Shown: positions 26,974 to 36,272 of the stretch, piece after piece
Position numbering within the stretch: position 1 is the first letter of the stretch
Layout: every line of letters begins with the position of its first letter
Source: Arenibacter algicola
GTDB lineage: Bacteria > Bacteroidota > Bacteroidia > Flavobacteriales > Flavobacteriaceae
Length of the DNA: 64,000 nucleotides
Direction: 5' to 3'
Assembly: GCF_000733925.1 (NCBI RefSeq)
Contig: NZ_JPOO01000001.1
Span: 248,001-312,000 of the forward strand
Program-made: the position numbers and the translations under genes
The notes under the pieces: model-generated
What the model was told of the DNA's origin: nothing
Database searches by the model: none
What the model saw: only the letters and a program-made list of their open reading frames with translations

Positions 26974-28041
26974 TCACCTTTTTGTTTTTAGGAGATACAA
27001 CTTTAGACCAGTTATAAAGAGAGTTATTGGAATTAGACCAGAAATAAAAACTAGGATCCTTCCCCATAACCCTCCAATTTCCCCTATATGAACGGGATAG
27101 AATTGTGCTGCAATGCGGTTGCTGTTGGGATCTGTTTGAAAATCCGTCAGACTAGTAATAGATCCTTTTTGATCAATTTTCAGTTCCTTGGTTTTTCTTT
27201 GCCCTTCCATTTGGAATCTATCCTGAATATATCTAAAATGATATCCTTCCTGTTTGTTTTTGGGAAGAATGACAGTACGAAGATCATAGTCTTTATCAGG
27301 ATTGAGTAGATATTCTTTATGGCTAATTGGACTTCCAATTTTAAGTTCGTTTTGCACTGACTTCGGTTTTGCTGAATCATTGAATATGCTTAGTGCCGTT
27401 TTGTAGTAGGTATTATAGGTAAAATAAGCACCAGTAAAGGCTATGACCATAAGTGGGACAAAAAAGCTAGCTCCAATTGCCTTATGAAGGTCATAATTTA
27501 ATTTCTTTTTCTTAGCTGTCCATTTTATTTTGAATCCCTTGATTAAATTAGTCCTATAGGTTTTCCACCACAAATAGGCACCAGAACTTAACAATAACAG
27601 GAAAAATAAAAGAGTACTGCTTCCAGTAATATACTTTCCAATTTTAGGAATTCCCAAGGTGCGGTGAAAGTTCAATAAATTTTCAAAAAATTCAATGGAA
27701 CTCGATTTTTTGCCCAAAAGCGAGCCAGAAATGGGATGATAATAATTGGTCTCACCATTTGTGTATTCCAGGGAAATAGTCTTTTGCTCCCGATAGGGCA
27801 AGTTTATTTTGGTCAGACTATCCTTATGTTGTTCAACTAAATTGTAAGCCGTCTTGTAGAGATTATTTTCATCAAAAGGTTTAATAGGCTCGATGGTCAA
27901 TAACTCTGGGTTGAGCATAGCGCTTAGTTCAGGTTGCCAAATATATAGAGAACCTGTCAACCCGGAGATAGAAGCGATTAGGCCGCATGTTAGACCCAGC
28001 CACAGATGTAAATTCCTGATAAACCTGTTAAAAGTAATCAA
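26974..28041 (-). CDS. PepSY-associated membrane protein, probable ferric-siderophore reduction partner
   Basis: 355 residues. The N-terminus (FNRFIRNLHLWLGLTCGLIAS) is the hallmark of PepSY-TM proteins. There are about four membrane segments, near 13-33, 142-160, 193-212 and 327-348, with extracytoplasmic loops between. PepSY-TM proteins are commonly encoded beside TonB siderophore receptors, and some act as periplasmic ferric-siderophore reductases. That role is an inference here. The TonB receptor gene lies directly upstream on the same strand, 59 bases away, with a hairpin between them. Confidence 0.85.
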   Translation of the reverse strand: MITFNRFIRNLHLWLGLTCGLIASISGLTGSLYIWQPELSAMLNPELLTIEPIKPFDENNLYKTAYNLVEQHKDSLTKINLPYREQKTISLEYTNGETNYYHPISGSLLGKKSSSIEFFENLLNFHRTLGIPKIGKYITGSSTLLFFLLLLSSGAYLWWKTYRTNLIKGFKIKWTAKKKKLNYDLHKAIGASFFVPLMVIAFTGAYFTYNTYYKTALSIFNDSAKPKSVQNELKIGSPISHKEYLLNPDKDYDLRTVILPKNKQEGYHFRYIQDRFQMEGQRKTKELKIDQKGSITSLTDFQTDPNSNRIAAQFYPVHIGEIGGLWGRILVFISGLIPITLFITGLKLYLLKTKR

Positions 28042-28059
28042 AGAAGCTATTGTTTAATT

Positions 28060-28095
28060 AGGCCCCATATATGATGATAGTCGAACATGGGGCCT
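28060..28095 (-). terminator. Hairpin between TonB receptor and PepSY genes
   Basis: 9-bp arms aggccccat (28060-28068) and atggggcct (28087-28095) with an 18-base loop. On the minus strand it is followed by aattaaacaat, a weak U-tract at best. It could be a partial terminator or an mRNA-stabilising stem that lowers PepSY expression relative to the receptor. Confidence 0.5.
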
Positions 28096-28100
28096 ATGGT

Positions 28101-30485
28101 TTAAAAATTGTACCTAAGTCCCAGTTTTGCGTTGGCTCCTTCTCCAACCCCCGTAAAGGTTTTTAAAGGGGCGGCCCACTGAGATCGGGCAGGTAGATAG
28201 TATTCGTTCAATATATTGTTGACCCCTAATGAAAGGGATAGGTTCGATTTTAATTGATAGGCCATAGAAAGGTTCAGTAAAGTATAGCCACTCACAGGGA
28301 ATTGTGTATGTCTATAGGCCCAAGTATCGTTAGTATCGATAAAGGGATCAAATCGGTTTCTATCACCCAGATTGGTCATTCTAAGCGATGTGTTTAATTT
28401 TTCTGTGGGCTGCCAGTTAATATATGTGGTCCATTTTGGAGCGGCTATAACATCACCTCCCAAATAGGTTAAGTTATTCTCATCACCAACACTATGGGTT
28501 AGGCCCTCTACGTAGGAATATGAAGTTCCTATTTGCCATTTCTTGTCCCAACTAAAATAATCTACGGATACCTCACCTCCATAAATTCGTTGTGGTTGTT
28601 TAGAGGGTACAAAGGAATTGATCTCATCCACAAATACAACACCTGCGCCCAAGTTGGAGGTGCTGTAATAGCCGACGGCCTCTAGTTGAAAGTTATTGAA
28701 CTTGGATATAAAGCCAAATTCATAGTTATTGGTAACCGCTGGTTCCAACTGTATATCATTTATGTTATTGGCCACAGCAGACCTCAATATAGAGCCTAGG
28801 TCGGCAATGGAAAAACCTTGGGAGTAACTTATATAAGGTGTAAATTCCTGATGCTCTATATACCGGGCACCTATGTTGAAGGCCAGATTGTTGAACTTAA
28901 GTTTACCACCTTCCACAGCTACAGATGGACTGAAATTGCCATCGCTTTTGGCTGAATAGGGAAGGGTGTTGTAATCTACGATATCCATATTCATATCGTC
29001 ATATCGCAAACCTGCTTTAAGAACCCATTGGTTCTTAAGTTTTATGGTAGATTGCGCGTAGGGCGCCCAACTCATCAAATCGATATTTGGAACCCATAGC
29101 CTTCCATCCAAAAGCCCTTGATTGGTTTTGTCCTTTAAAAGGTCTACGCCGTAGGTCAAAGTTATATTTGTTGGGCCATATGAACCAAAACTGGTATTGA
29201 AGTTGGGTCTGATGCCATATTTTTTGGCATTTATTACGGATTGTCCACCGTTTTCGAATTTGTCGGAATAGAAGAATACGTTCTCGGTGTTTTGATAATA
29301 TAGGTCTGTTTCAAAATTGGTAGTTCCCTGGAATATATTGTTGAGACTATATTTTAATTGTCCATTGACCAAGGTCGTCCCAGTAGGTTCTTCACCAACA
29401 ATGGTCCCCTTTACGCCATAACCAGGAACAAGCGTATAATCCCCATTCTCATTAAAGACTTCTACCTCCGCTGCCACCGGAATGAAGGGGCTATCTTGAG
29501 CGGAATGGTAGATATTACCACTAAGGGTAAGTTTTTGTTGTTCTGTTAGTAAATATTCCAGTTTTCCAAATGTGCTATAAATATCGGTGTTGTCAAAACC
29601 ATATGTAGGGAGAATGGGAACTCCATCTGCATCGTATTTATTACCCGTCTGTTCCAAACTGCCGCTGATGTAGTAACTGAATCTATTCAAGTTGCCCTTT
29701 AGGGACTGATGTATGCCCCAGCCTAAGGCATCATTTGTTTTAGCCAAATTGGCGGAGCCCCAGATATTGGTAGTGCCTTCAATTTTTTTATTGGAAGCTG
29801 GATTCTTGGTGATATAATTGATAAAACCGCCATTGCCCCCATTTCCGAAGATGGATGTGGCTCCTTTGATTACTTCTACACGGCTAATATCATTGGGATT
29901 TACGGATTTTATTCCCAGTTGCCCATTTCTCAATGGGGTAGATTGGGGAATGCCATCGACCATAACCAATAGTGATCGCCCTCTGAGGGTTTGACCCCAA
30001 TTGGAAAAGGTACCTGTAGAGGCGGCAAGACCCGGGACGGTAAATTCCAGTATTTCGCTGATGTTGGAGGTAGATTGAGCAAACTCCTCCAATTTGGCAA
30101 GGCCTACAACGGTAACGGATGCCGGAATTTCAGAAAGATATTCGGAATGCCTGCTGGCGGAAACCACTACTTCATCCAAATCGTTCAGATCTTCTTGTAA
30201 AACTAAATCATAATTCCAGGTGGAGTTCGGTGCTATAGTGATTTTTTTAGATTGAGTTTGATATCCAAGCATTCTCACGATAACCGTCCATGATCCTTCC
30301 TCAATGTCTCCAATTATATAATCACCATTTAAGTCGGTCATGTTGCCCTTGTTCAATTCGGAAATATAAACGGTTGCACCTATAAGTGGTTGATTGGCTT
30401 CATCTGTAATTTTGCCTTTGATGCTAGCTTGCGGGAACGCGTAAAAAGAGAGTAATAAGGCTACGGCCCAGGTCATAATTTTCAT
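28101..30485 (-). CDS. TonB-dependent siderophore-type outer-membrane receptor
   Basis: 794 residues. A signal peptide is followed by a carboxypeptidase-regulatory-like domain (about 20-105: IKGKITDEANQPLIGATVYI). A plug domain (about 110-225) contains DEVVVSASRHSEYLSEIPAS, RGRSLLVMVDGIPQS and RVEVIKGATSIFGNGGNGGFIN. A 22-strand barrel ends in a terminal Phe (GLRYNF). The plug sequence and the PepSY neighbour favour a ferric siderophore or haem-like substrate over a glycan. It has an exact Bacteroidota promoter upstream. Confidence 0.9.
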   Translation of the reverse strand: MKIMTWAVALLLSFYAFPQASIKGKITDEANQPLIGATVYISELNKGNMTDLNGDYIIGDIEEGSWTVIVRMLGYQTQSKKITIAPNSTWNYDLVLQEDLNDLDEVVVSASRHSEYLSEIPASVTVVGLAKLEEFAQSTSNISEILEFTVPGLAASTGTFSNWGQTLRGRSLLVMVDGIPQSTPLRNGQLGIKSVNPNDISRVEVIKGATSIFGNGGNGGFINYITKNPASNKKIEGTTNIWGSANLAKTNDALGWGIHQSLKGNLNRFSYYISGSLEQTGNKYDADGVPILPTYGFDNTDIYSTFGKLEYLLTEQQKLTLSGNIYHSAQDSPFIPVAAEVEVFNENGDYTLVPGYGVKGTIVGEEPTGTTLVNGQLKYSLNNIFQGTTNFETDLYYQNTENVFFYSDKFENGGQSVINAKKYGIRPNFNTSFGSYGPTNITLTYGVDLLKDKTNQGLLDGRLWVPNIDLMSWAPYAQSTIKLKNQWVLKAGLRYDDMNMDIVDYNTLPYSAKSDGNFSPSVAVEGGKLKFNNLAFNIGARYIEHQEFTPYISYSQGFSIADLGSILRSAVANNINDIQLEPAVTNNYEFGFISKFNNFQLEAVGYYSTSNLGAGVVFVDEINSFVPSKQPQRIYGGEVSVDYFSWDKKWQIGTSYSYVEGLTHSVGDENNLTYLGGDVIAAPKWTTYINWQPTEKLNTSLRMTNLGDRNRFDPFIDTNDTWAYRHTQFPVSGYTLLNLSMAYQLKSNLSLSLGVNNILNEYYLPARSQWAAPLKTFTGVGEGANAKLGLRYNF

Positions 30486-30519
30486 TCTATTCTTATTTAG
30501 ATTAATTTAAAACAAGGAG

Positions 30520-30550
30520 CAAATATAGAATCCAAATTAATAGCGTCAAA
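30520..30550 (-). promoter_or_regulatory. Promoter of the TonB receptor gene
   Basis: On the minus strand a TTTG box (30550-30547) and TATATTTG (30527-30520) are separated by exactly 19 bases, matching the Bacteroidota -33 TTTG / -7 TAnnTTTG consensus. The ATG follows 34 bases after the -7 box. I saw no clear Fur box by eye. Confidence 0.7.
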
Positions 30551-32079
30551 TTATTTTTAACTTTTATTTGTCTAAAGGGGTTTTAAAATTTTATGTGTGT
30601 AAAATTGTTTTAATTACAACCGAAATGTTAAAAGTCGGAATTACGGCACAGCTATGGCATTCTAAATTTATGCTGGTTTAATGGATCTAATACTGATAGC
30701 ATTTTTATTAGGTATTAAAAGCCTACTTTGTAATCTGCGACCGAAATAAAGCGTTCGCCCTATATCAGATACATAGTTCAATTGTTCATGGTTACTGCTG
30801 ATAAATATTAATAATTCTGTTAGTTCCTTTAATCGCGCTATTGAATAATAATGAGTGGTATTTTGTTAAAGCAGGATATTGAATTGGGATTTTTAATGTA
30901 AAAATTTGCAATAATAGGGGAGGTTCGGGTTGACTTACATTAAAAATAGTACAGTGTCGCTAATTAATATTTCAATTTGGCGTTAAAAATAGGGCATAAT
31001 AAACCGTAACACCGCCTTGGCGTGTTACCCTCTTGCTTTACATTTTTCACTCAACTACGTTCGTTTCAAAACGTAAACATCTAAAAGGAACACCTACATT
31101 TCATAAAAGATCACAAACTAAAACTATCATATTATTCCATTGCCCTTCCCTCCTAAATTTTTCACTTTTTCGATACACTTCTCCCAACCGATATAGACTT
31201 AAAGAGGGTTTAAAAAGTAACGAGGAACGAGCCCGGTTAAGCAATCCGATTAAGACAAAATCGGACAACTTTGGTATCGGAAATGGAAAGTATAAGAATA
31301 AACTTCCCCATTGTACATAGACATATATTACCAAAAACCTAAATTACCATTTGATGTCTTTTGATTGATTTTGACAAGAGCACTAACCACATAACCAAAT
31401 CCAGTACAAGCAATGGGACAAGTGTTGGACAAGTTGTGTACCCATACCATCCCAAAACAAGGACAAGCACTGGACAAGTAGTGGTACCATATATAAACTA
31501 TATAAAACATTAATAAACAAAATAAAACTTATATAAATGGTTGGGCCTTTTTTTTAAAAACGCCCACTGCCCCAATATTGAATTTTCATTTAAATCTTAT
31601 ATATAAACATAGACTTTTTTGGGATTTTAAGCATGATTTTAACGCTTTTCACCAGCGGTGAATAGTAGAGTTCATTTACCTCGAAATTAAGTCGCTACAT
31701 GGCTTTAAAATACATAATTAACTGACTGTCAGTATGTTAATAGCATTTGTTGGCATTTGCCTTCATTTGGTATAATATTAAATTTTTATAAAAAATAGGC
31801 AGTTGAAAAAAAAAAGAAAAAAACCTGTTGAAAAACTGAAGCGGACTTAAGCCGTTTTCTTTTTCAAAAACGGCTTGTGTCCAAGCTATTTTACGATGCG
31901 CTTTGGCCGGAATGTAATGGAGGACAATGGGCGGAAGTTATTTTTAGAATAATTACCTGTATTTAGAATTACTTCAGGCGTATAAAGGGAGGTCTTGAAA
32001 AATTTTCACTTTACAGGTTACCAAACTTATACTATTCCAAACCTCTGTGAATTATAAAAACTTAATAACAGTCCAATTT
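30551..32079. other. 1.5-kb region without a supported gene
   Basis: Short open frames on both strands (for example 31033-31320) look like chance: no family motif and poor composition. Visible structures are an imperfect hairpin at 31006-31028 and two ~28-bp imperfect direct repeats at about 31414-31442 and 31463-31491, each holding ggacaag twice. A strong hairpin also lies at about 31843-31884, with arms near aagccgtttt and aaaacggctt. It may hold the 3' end of the phosphoesterase transcript, decayed island DNA or an unrecognised RNA. Confidence 0.45.
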
Positions 32080-33000
32080 TTATTTAATTTCAAAAGTGGT
32101 CAAAACGAATCCATGATCTGAAGGATATTTGATAGTCTTGCCATTAATAAATAACTGATCACCAAAAAACACTTTATAAGTTTCAGATTTAATCGCCTCT
32201 AGGTTTGAGCCTTTATAAAAAATATAGTCAATTCTATGCTCGTCATTCTTTCCCTTGGTATGCCATGTAATGCCGGGATAACGGACAGGGTCCGGATTTA
32301 AGGCCCTAAAAGTGTCTACCAAGCCAATGTCTTCCAGGATTTTTGTAGTATACCATGGCACCACCAACCCATGGTGCATATCTACAGTCTCCACCCCCCA
32401 ATCCAAATGGGAAGGAGCATTTAAATCTCCTCCAAAAATCATGGGTACAAATTCCGCATTGGCTGCATATTTCCGGAGATAAGGGAGTACCTTTCGTTGC
32501 ATTTCATATTTTGCCCCAGTTTTTTCCCATTCCAAAAGTTCTTCCGCCGTTTTGCCAAGCTTTTCAGGTTCATCTTCCCATGGCAGATAATGAAACCAAT
32601 TTGAAAAAAATCTAATTTTCCGATTATTTATAAGAATTTCACGTCCTCCAAGATAAAAGGGATAGTCAGTGTCTATCCACTCTCCGAAGGGAAATTTTGA
32701 AAATATGGAAAGATTTGTACCTTTGTCATCCAAGGCAGTTCCCTCAGGAGCTATTAAATGAAAATTATACCCTAGGGAGTCCGCAATTATCTTCCCCGAA
32801 CCATAAGTTTCTATCATCAATATAACATCTGGGTCTACTTCCCGAATTATCTCAACAACATTTTGCACCCCGTTTTCAATGTCATTGCCTCCATGTAATA
32901 TATTCCAGGCCATTACCTTGAAAATGACCGACGATTTCTGGGAATAGCAACCAGAACATATAAAAACCAAAGTAAAAAAGAAACATAAACTCCGCCTCAT
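32080..33000 (-). CDS. Secreted endonuclease/exonuclease/phosphatase (EEP) family protein
   Basis: 306 residues with a signal peptide that may end in a lipobox (FICSGC). EEP-fold motifs are MAWNILHGG (Asn metal ligand), VILMIETYG (Glu), FGGDLNAPSHLDW (Asp and Asn), HRIDYIFYKG, and the closing SDHGFVL with Asp-His. Members cleave phosphodiesters in DNA, nucleotides, inositol phosphates or sphingomyelin. It is the last gene of the SusCD-phosphoesterase run, 2 bases after the acid phosphatase stop, so it very probably acts in the same envelope pathway. Confidence 0.87.
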   Translation of the reverse strand: MRRSLCFFFTLVFICSGCYSQKSSVIFKVMAWNILHGGNDIENGVQNVVEIIREVDPDVILMIETYGSGKIIADSLGYNFHLIAPEGTALDDKGTNLSIFSKFPFGEWIDTDYPFYLGGREILINNRKIRFFSNWFHYLPWEDEPEKLGKTAEELLEWEKTGAKYEMQRKVLPYLRKYAANAEFVPMIFGGDLNAPSHLDWGVETVDMHHGLVVPWYTTKILEDIGLVDTFRALNPDPVRYPGITWHTKGKNDEHRIDYIFYKGSNLEAIKSETYKVFFGDQLFINGKTIKYPSDHGFVLTTFEIK

Positions 33001-33002
33001 TA

Positions 33003-33848
33003 TTAGTATTTTTTCAATGAACTCATAATGATTTTTTCTTTTTCCCTTGGTGGCAAGTTATATTGGTAGTTGTAAATAGCACCGTCCCAATCTCCGTACA
33101 TAGAATTAGGAAGAACAATAAAATTGTTGCCGAACATTTTGGCATTATTCCTAACTTGAAGATTACGTTCTTCCATTGGCTTTTTGTCGAAAACGGCACT
33201 GAAATCACTAAGATTATCCCCAATGAATAAAAGAATATCATATTCCTCTGAGACAAGTTTTCTACGTATTTCTTTACCCGATGTTGTCGTTTTCATGGTA
33301 AGATGGTCATTTGTTGCATCAGGGAAGCCATAGCGCTGCAAATCCGTTAATGTGGCTACCCTTTCTTCTTCAAGTCTATTAGTAATATAAAAAATTGATA
33401 CTCCCTTATCCTTAGCATAACGCAGAAAAGACAACGCTCCAGGAATGGTGTCGCACTCAATCCTATTGGTCCATTCCATCCATGAAGAATCACTGTATTC
33501 CGCTCCTTTTAAAGACTGATGCACTTGATAAGGACTATTGTCCAGTAGAGTTTCGTCAATATCAGTTACTATTGCAAACGGTTTGGGCGATGTCTTTGGT
33601 AAAAGGTGATCCAATCGTAAGCGGGCCAAATTATATGCTTGGTGGCACAAGGCTCTATACTCTCCAGCCTTTTGTTGCCAAGCAGCAGCCCATGCCGGGC
33701 CTTGTAATACCATTGGGGCTCCAGTGTCTGTATTTTCAACTTTTTGTTGCACCTTACAAGAGGATAGGCAACTTAAAAGTAAAGTAAAGAACAAAAAATA
33801 AAATATAAGTAAGAATTTACGAACATTGAAATATGTATGAGTACACAT
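33003..33848 (-). CDS. 5'-nucleotidase, lipoprotein e(P4) family acid phosphatase (HAD fold)
   Basis: 281 residues, lipoprotein signal with LSSC near residue 30. The HAD nucleophile motif is VTDIDETLLDNSP (DxDxT), with SIFYITNRLEEER (motif II) and LLFIGDNLSDF (motif IV). The AWAAAWQQKAGEYRALCHQAYN segment precedes them, as in e(P4) proteins. In Haemophilus, e(P4) dephosphorylates NMN and other nucleotides at the outer membrane, which allows uptake of nicotinamide riboside. Applying that role here is inference. It lies between the metallophosphoesterase and EEP genes in one transcript. Confidence 0.88.
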   Translation of the reverse strand: MCTHTYFNVRKFLLIFYFLFFTLLLSCLSSCKVQQKVENTDTGAPMVLQGPAWAAAWQQKAGEYRALCHQAYNLARLRLDHLLPKTSPKPFAIVTDIDETLLDNSPYQVHQSLKGAEYSDSSWMEWTNRIECDTIPGALSFLRYAKDKGVSIFYITNRLEEERVATLTDLQRYGFPDATNDHLTMKTTTSGKEIRRKLVSEEYDILLFIGDNLSDFSAVFDKKPMEERNLQVRNNAKMFGNNFIVLPNSMYGDWDGAIYNYQYNLPPREKEKIIMSSLKKY

Positions 33849-33916
33849 ATGTTTGAGGTTTAGAAGATATTATAGCTTATAATTTTCAAGCGTTTTTTAC
33901 ATAAATGGTTTGTAGC

Positions 33917-34840
33917 CTAATATGAGTGGGGGTAATAGATATTGGATAATGTTCCGTCATCAAAGAAATCTATTATTGTGTATCCTGGAGGGGTTTCATG
34001 ATACCAACCCTTGGCTGCCGAATCCTTGTCACCATCGCCCCACCAAAAACCACTCACTGAGCCATTACAGTAATAGTGAACATCATTGTAAACGGCAGTA
34101 TCCACTAAATGCATATGGCCGCTAATACAATGTATCTTTTTATCTCGATGCTTGTGGAACAACTTGGTAATGTATTTACTGTCTGTGTGACAACCGCCAT
34201 AAGGTATGGTACTGACCCCCAAAATTGGATAATGGCTCATGACCAAAATGGCAGCCCCTTCGTTCATTCTATCCAGTTCATTTTCCAACCATTTACGTTG
34301 CTCCTCATCCAATGACCCTGCATTGTCATTATTGCTATCCAAAACAATAAAATGCCAACCAGCCTTCTCAAAACTATAATAGCGCGAAGGCATATTTAGT
34401 TGCTTTACCACATATTCTTTTCCGTACATGGCGTCTGTCTTGTCCGGGGCTGCCCACCACATATCGTGGTTGCCAAGGCAACTATACAGATCATAGTCCT
34501 TAAAATTATTTCTTAATTCCCCCCAAATACTCCATTGGTCTAAAACCTCTTCCCTAGTAATATGATCATAATCTGCTGCCATAATGGTATCCCCTCCATT
34601 TAACAAAAAATCTACCCTCTGCTTCAATACATCATTGAGACATTTTCTAAATCGTTCTGGGGCATTATTACCAGAGGTAATATGTATATCGGTAATATGG
34701 GCAACGCGAAGCACAGGTTTTTCTTTACCCTTACGTTCTTTTTCGTTCGCTATGGCAACACCTCCGAACATAGCTGCCCCCGTTGCCAAACCAATATTCT
34801 TTATTAACTGCCTTCTCTTTATATCATGCTTTTTTTTCAT
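33917..34840 (-). CDS. Tat-exported calcineurin-like metallophosphoesterase
   Basis: 307 residues. The N-terminus IKRRQLIKNIGLATGAAMFG is a twin-arginine signal. The metal-site motifs appear in order: AHITDIHI (DxH), LNGGDTIMA (GD), CLGNHDMWW (GNHD), VMSHYPI (H) and CISGHMHLVD (GHxH). These give a complete bimetal centre. Members hydrolyse phosphomonoesters or phosphodiesters; the substrate is not readable. The Tat signal suggests cofactor or metal loading before export. The gene starts 15 bases after the NPP-family gene. Confidence 0.9.
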   Translation of the reverse strand: MKKKHDIKRRQLIKNIGLATGAAMFGGVAIANEKERKGKEKPVLRVAHITDIHITSGNNAPERFRKCLNDVLKQRVDFLLNGGDTIMAADYDHITREEVLDQWSIWGELRNNFKDYDLYSCLGNHDMWWAAPDKTDAMYGKEYVVKQLNMPSRYYSFEKAGWHFIVLDSNNDNAGSLDEEQRKWLENELDRMNEGAAILVMSHYPILGVSTIPYGGCHTDSKYITKLFHKHRDKKIHCISGHMHLVDTAVYNDVHYYCNGSVSGFWWGDGDKDSAAKGWYHETPPGYTIIDFFDDGTLSNIYYPHSY

Positions 34841-34855
34841 GTGCTGGTCTTATGG

Positions 34856-36094
34856 TTATTCTTTTATTACCCATGTATTAATAGAATTGTTTTTGCCTTC
34901 CAAGACAATCTTGTAGAAATTGGAAGGAATTGTAGATATATCCAGAGTTGCTTTTTCCGATTTAGTTTTAACCTTGGTTAGTAAAAGATATTCATCCTTG
35001 CCGCCCTCAGCATAATCATTGCTAAAGGAAACCCAAATTTTGAGTTTTCCCTTATTCTGCATCGCCTCCCAGGTAAGTTCAATTTTATCTCCATTAAGCT
35101 TGCCTTTGGCATTGGCAATAGAAATAGGACCTGTTATAGGCACCCCATCAATTTCCCACAATTGCTCTTTTTTAGGGTGAATATCAAAAGTTCGCATGAT
35201 CGTTGGCATGATATCAATAATTCCAGGATTTTTTTTATAGAAATAAGGGTTTAGCTCCTTAGCGTTGGTAACAATCCATGTTAGTCGCTCCCTTTCACTT
35301 TGTCCTCCATGTCCTTTGCCCGTTTCCTTATTTCGGCCATGATCTGTGGTAATAAAAATTTGCCAAATTTCATTATGGTATTGTTCCCTGAATTGAATGG
35401 ATTTCCACAGACGTTCTATTTGATTGTCCATTATTTTGACCGCATTGTAGAACTGTTCACTATCCCCATATTTATGGCCCATGTCGTCCGTATACTCCAA
35501 ATATACCCAAGACAAGTCTGGCCCCTTATCCCTTATATATATTGAAGCCTCTTGAACAACATGTTCATCTATTTTATTGATGAATAAACGACCTTCATCA
35601 TGAGGAAAATTGATGGTGTCCTTTTCAAAGCCATCAAAGTGATAATCGAGTTTTATACTCCCCGTTTCTATAAGCCCTTCCCCTATTAATTTAGTACGAT
35701 TGTCTTCCCAAGAAGAAAACACCGCAGTTTTCAGCTCTGGACTGTACACTTTTGCCATTCTAAAAATGGTCCAATAATTATAGTTAGGGTCTTTAATTCC
35801 ATTCCCCCACACATTGTGTTTGTTTGCCCAAGTTCCTGTTAGCAAACTATTATATCCTACGGCCGATATGGTAGGTGTTTGCGAATACCCATTCACTTGA
35901 CCCCCTACATAGGCCCGTGTGTACCCTCCTACCTGGGAAATGGCGTCCAAATGTGGGGTTGGAATCTTTTCAATCACATCGGCAGATATTCCATCAACAA
36001 TTACAAAAAGAACTTTTGGCAAGGCTTCTGTTTGGCCATAACCTATCAAACTAAAACAAATCAATACTATAAAATTCTGCACTATTTTAACCAT
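34856..36094 (-). CDS. Alkaline phosphatase superfamily, nucleotide pyrophosphatase/phosphodiesterase-like protein
   Basis: 412 residues with a signal peptide (IVLICFSLIGYGQ). Motifs are VLFVIVDGISADV (metal Asp), the Thr nucleophile region in YSQTPTISAVGYNSLLTG, YTDDMGHKYG (Asp and His), and FITTDHGRN (Asp-His) plus GKGHGGQSE. These match the type I phosphodiesterase/NPP branch, which cleaves pyrophosphate or phosphodiester bonds such as those of NAD, nucleotide sugars or phosphodiester headgroups. About 80 C-terminal residues form an extra beta-rich segment. It follows the SusCD block, separated by a hairpin terminator at 36209-36238. Confidence 0.87.
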   Translation of the reverse strand: MVKIVQNFIVLICFSLIGYGQTEALPKVLFVIVDGISADVIEKIPTPHLDAISQVGGYTRAYVGGQVNGYSQTPTISAVGYNSLLTGTWANKHNVWGNGIKDPNYNYWTIFRMAKVYSPELKTAVFSSWEDNRTKLIGEGLIETGSIKLDYHFDGFEKDTINFPHDEGRLFINKIDEHVVQEASIYIRDKGPDLSWVYLEYTDDMGHKYGDSEQFYNAVKIMDNQIERLWKSIQFREQYHNEIWQIFITTDHGRNKETGKGHGGQSERERLTWIVTNAKELNPYFYKKNPGIIDIMPTIMRTFDIHPKKEQLWEIDGVPITGPISIANAKGKLNGDKIELTWEAMQNKGKLKIWVSFSNDYAEGGKDEYLLLTKVKTKSEKATLDISTIPSNFYKIVLEGKNNSINTWVIKE

Positions 36095-36208
36095 ATCCTA
36101 CTTATAAATAAATTAAAACTATTTGATTTACTCATTTTTTGTTAGGTAAGTTGAAAAGTTAACTATCCTTTATTACAACCGAAAAAATTGATTCAATATT
36201 TAGAAATA

Positions 36209-36238
36209 AAGATGTGGTTTCCGAGAAAACCACATCTT
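36209..36238 (-). terminator. Intra-locus terminator between SusCD-lipoprotein and phosphoesterases
   Basis: 12-bp arms aagatgtggttt (36209-36220) and aaaccacatctt (36227-36238) with a 6-base loop. On the minus strand a T-rich stretch (tatttctaaat) follows. The structure lies after the third gene of the locus and before the NPP gene, so it probably sets a high-SusCD, lower-enzyme ratio by partial read-through. Confidence 0.75.
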
Positions 36239-36272
36239 CGAAAAACTAGATACTAACTCAATCAACTTAATT

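Noticed and set aside
31033..31334. Overlapping open frames on both strands in the island gene desert
   Set aside because: No motif, no conserved-looking segment and no operon context; probably chance.
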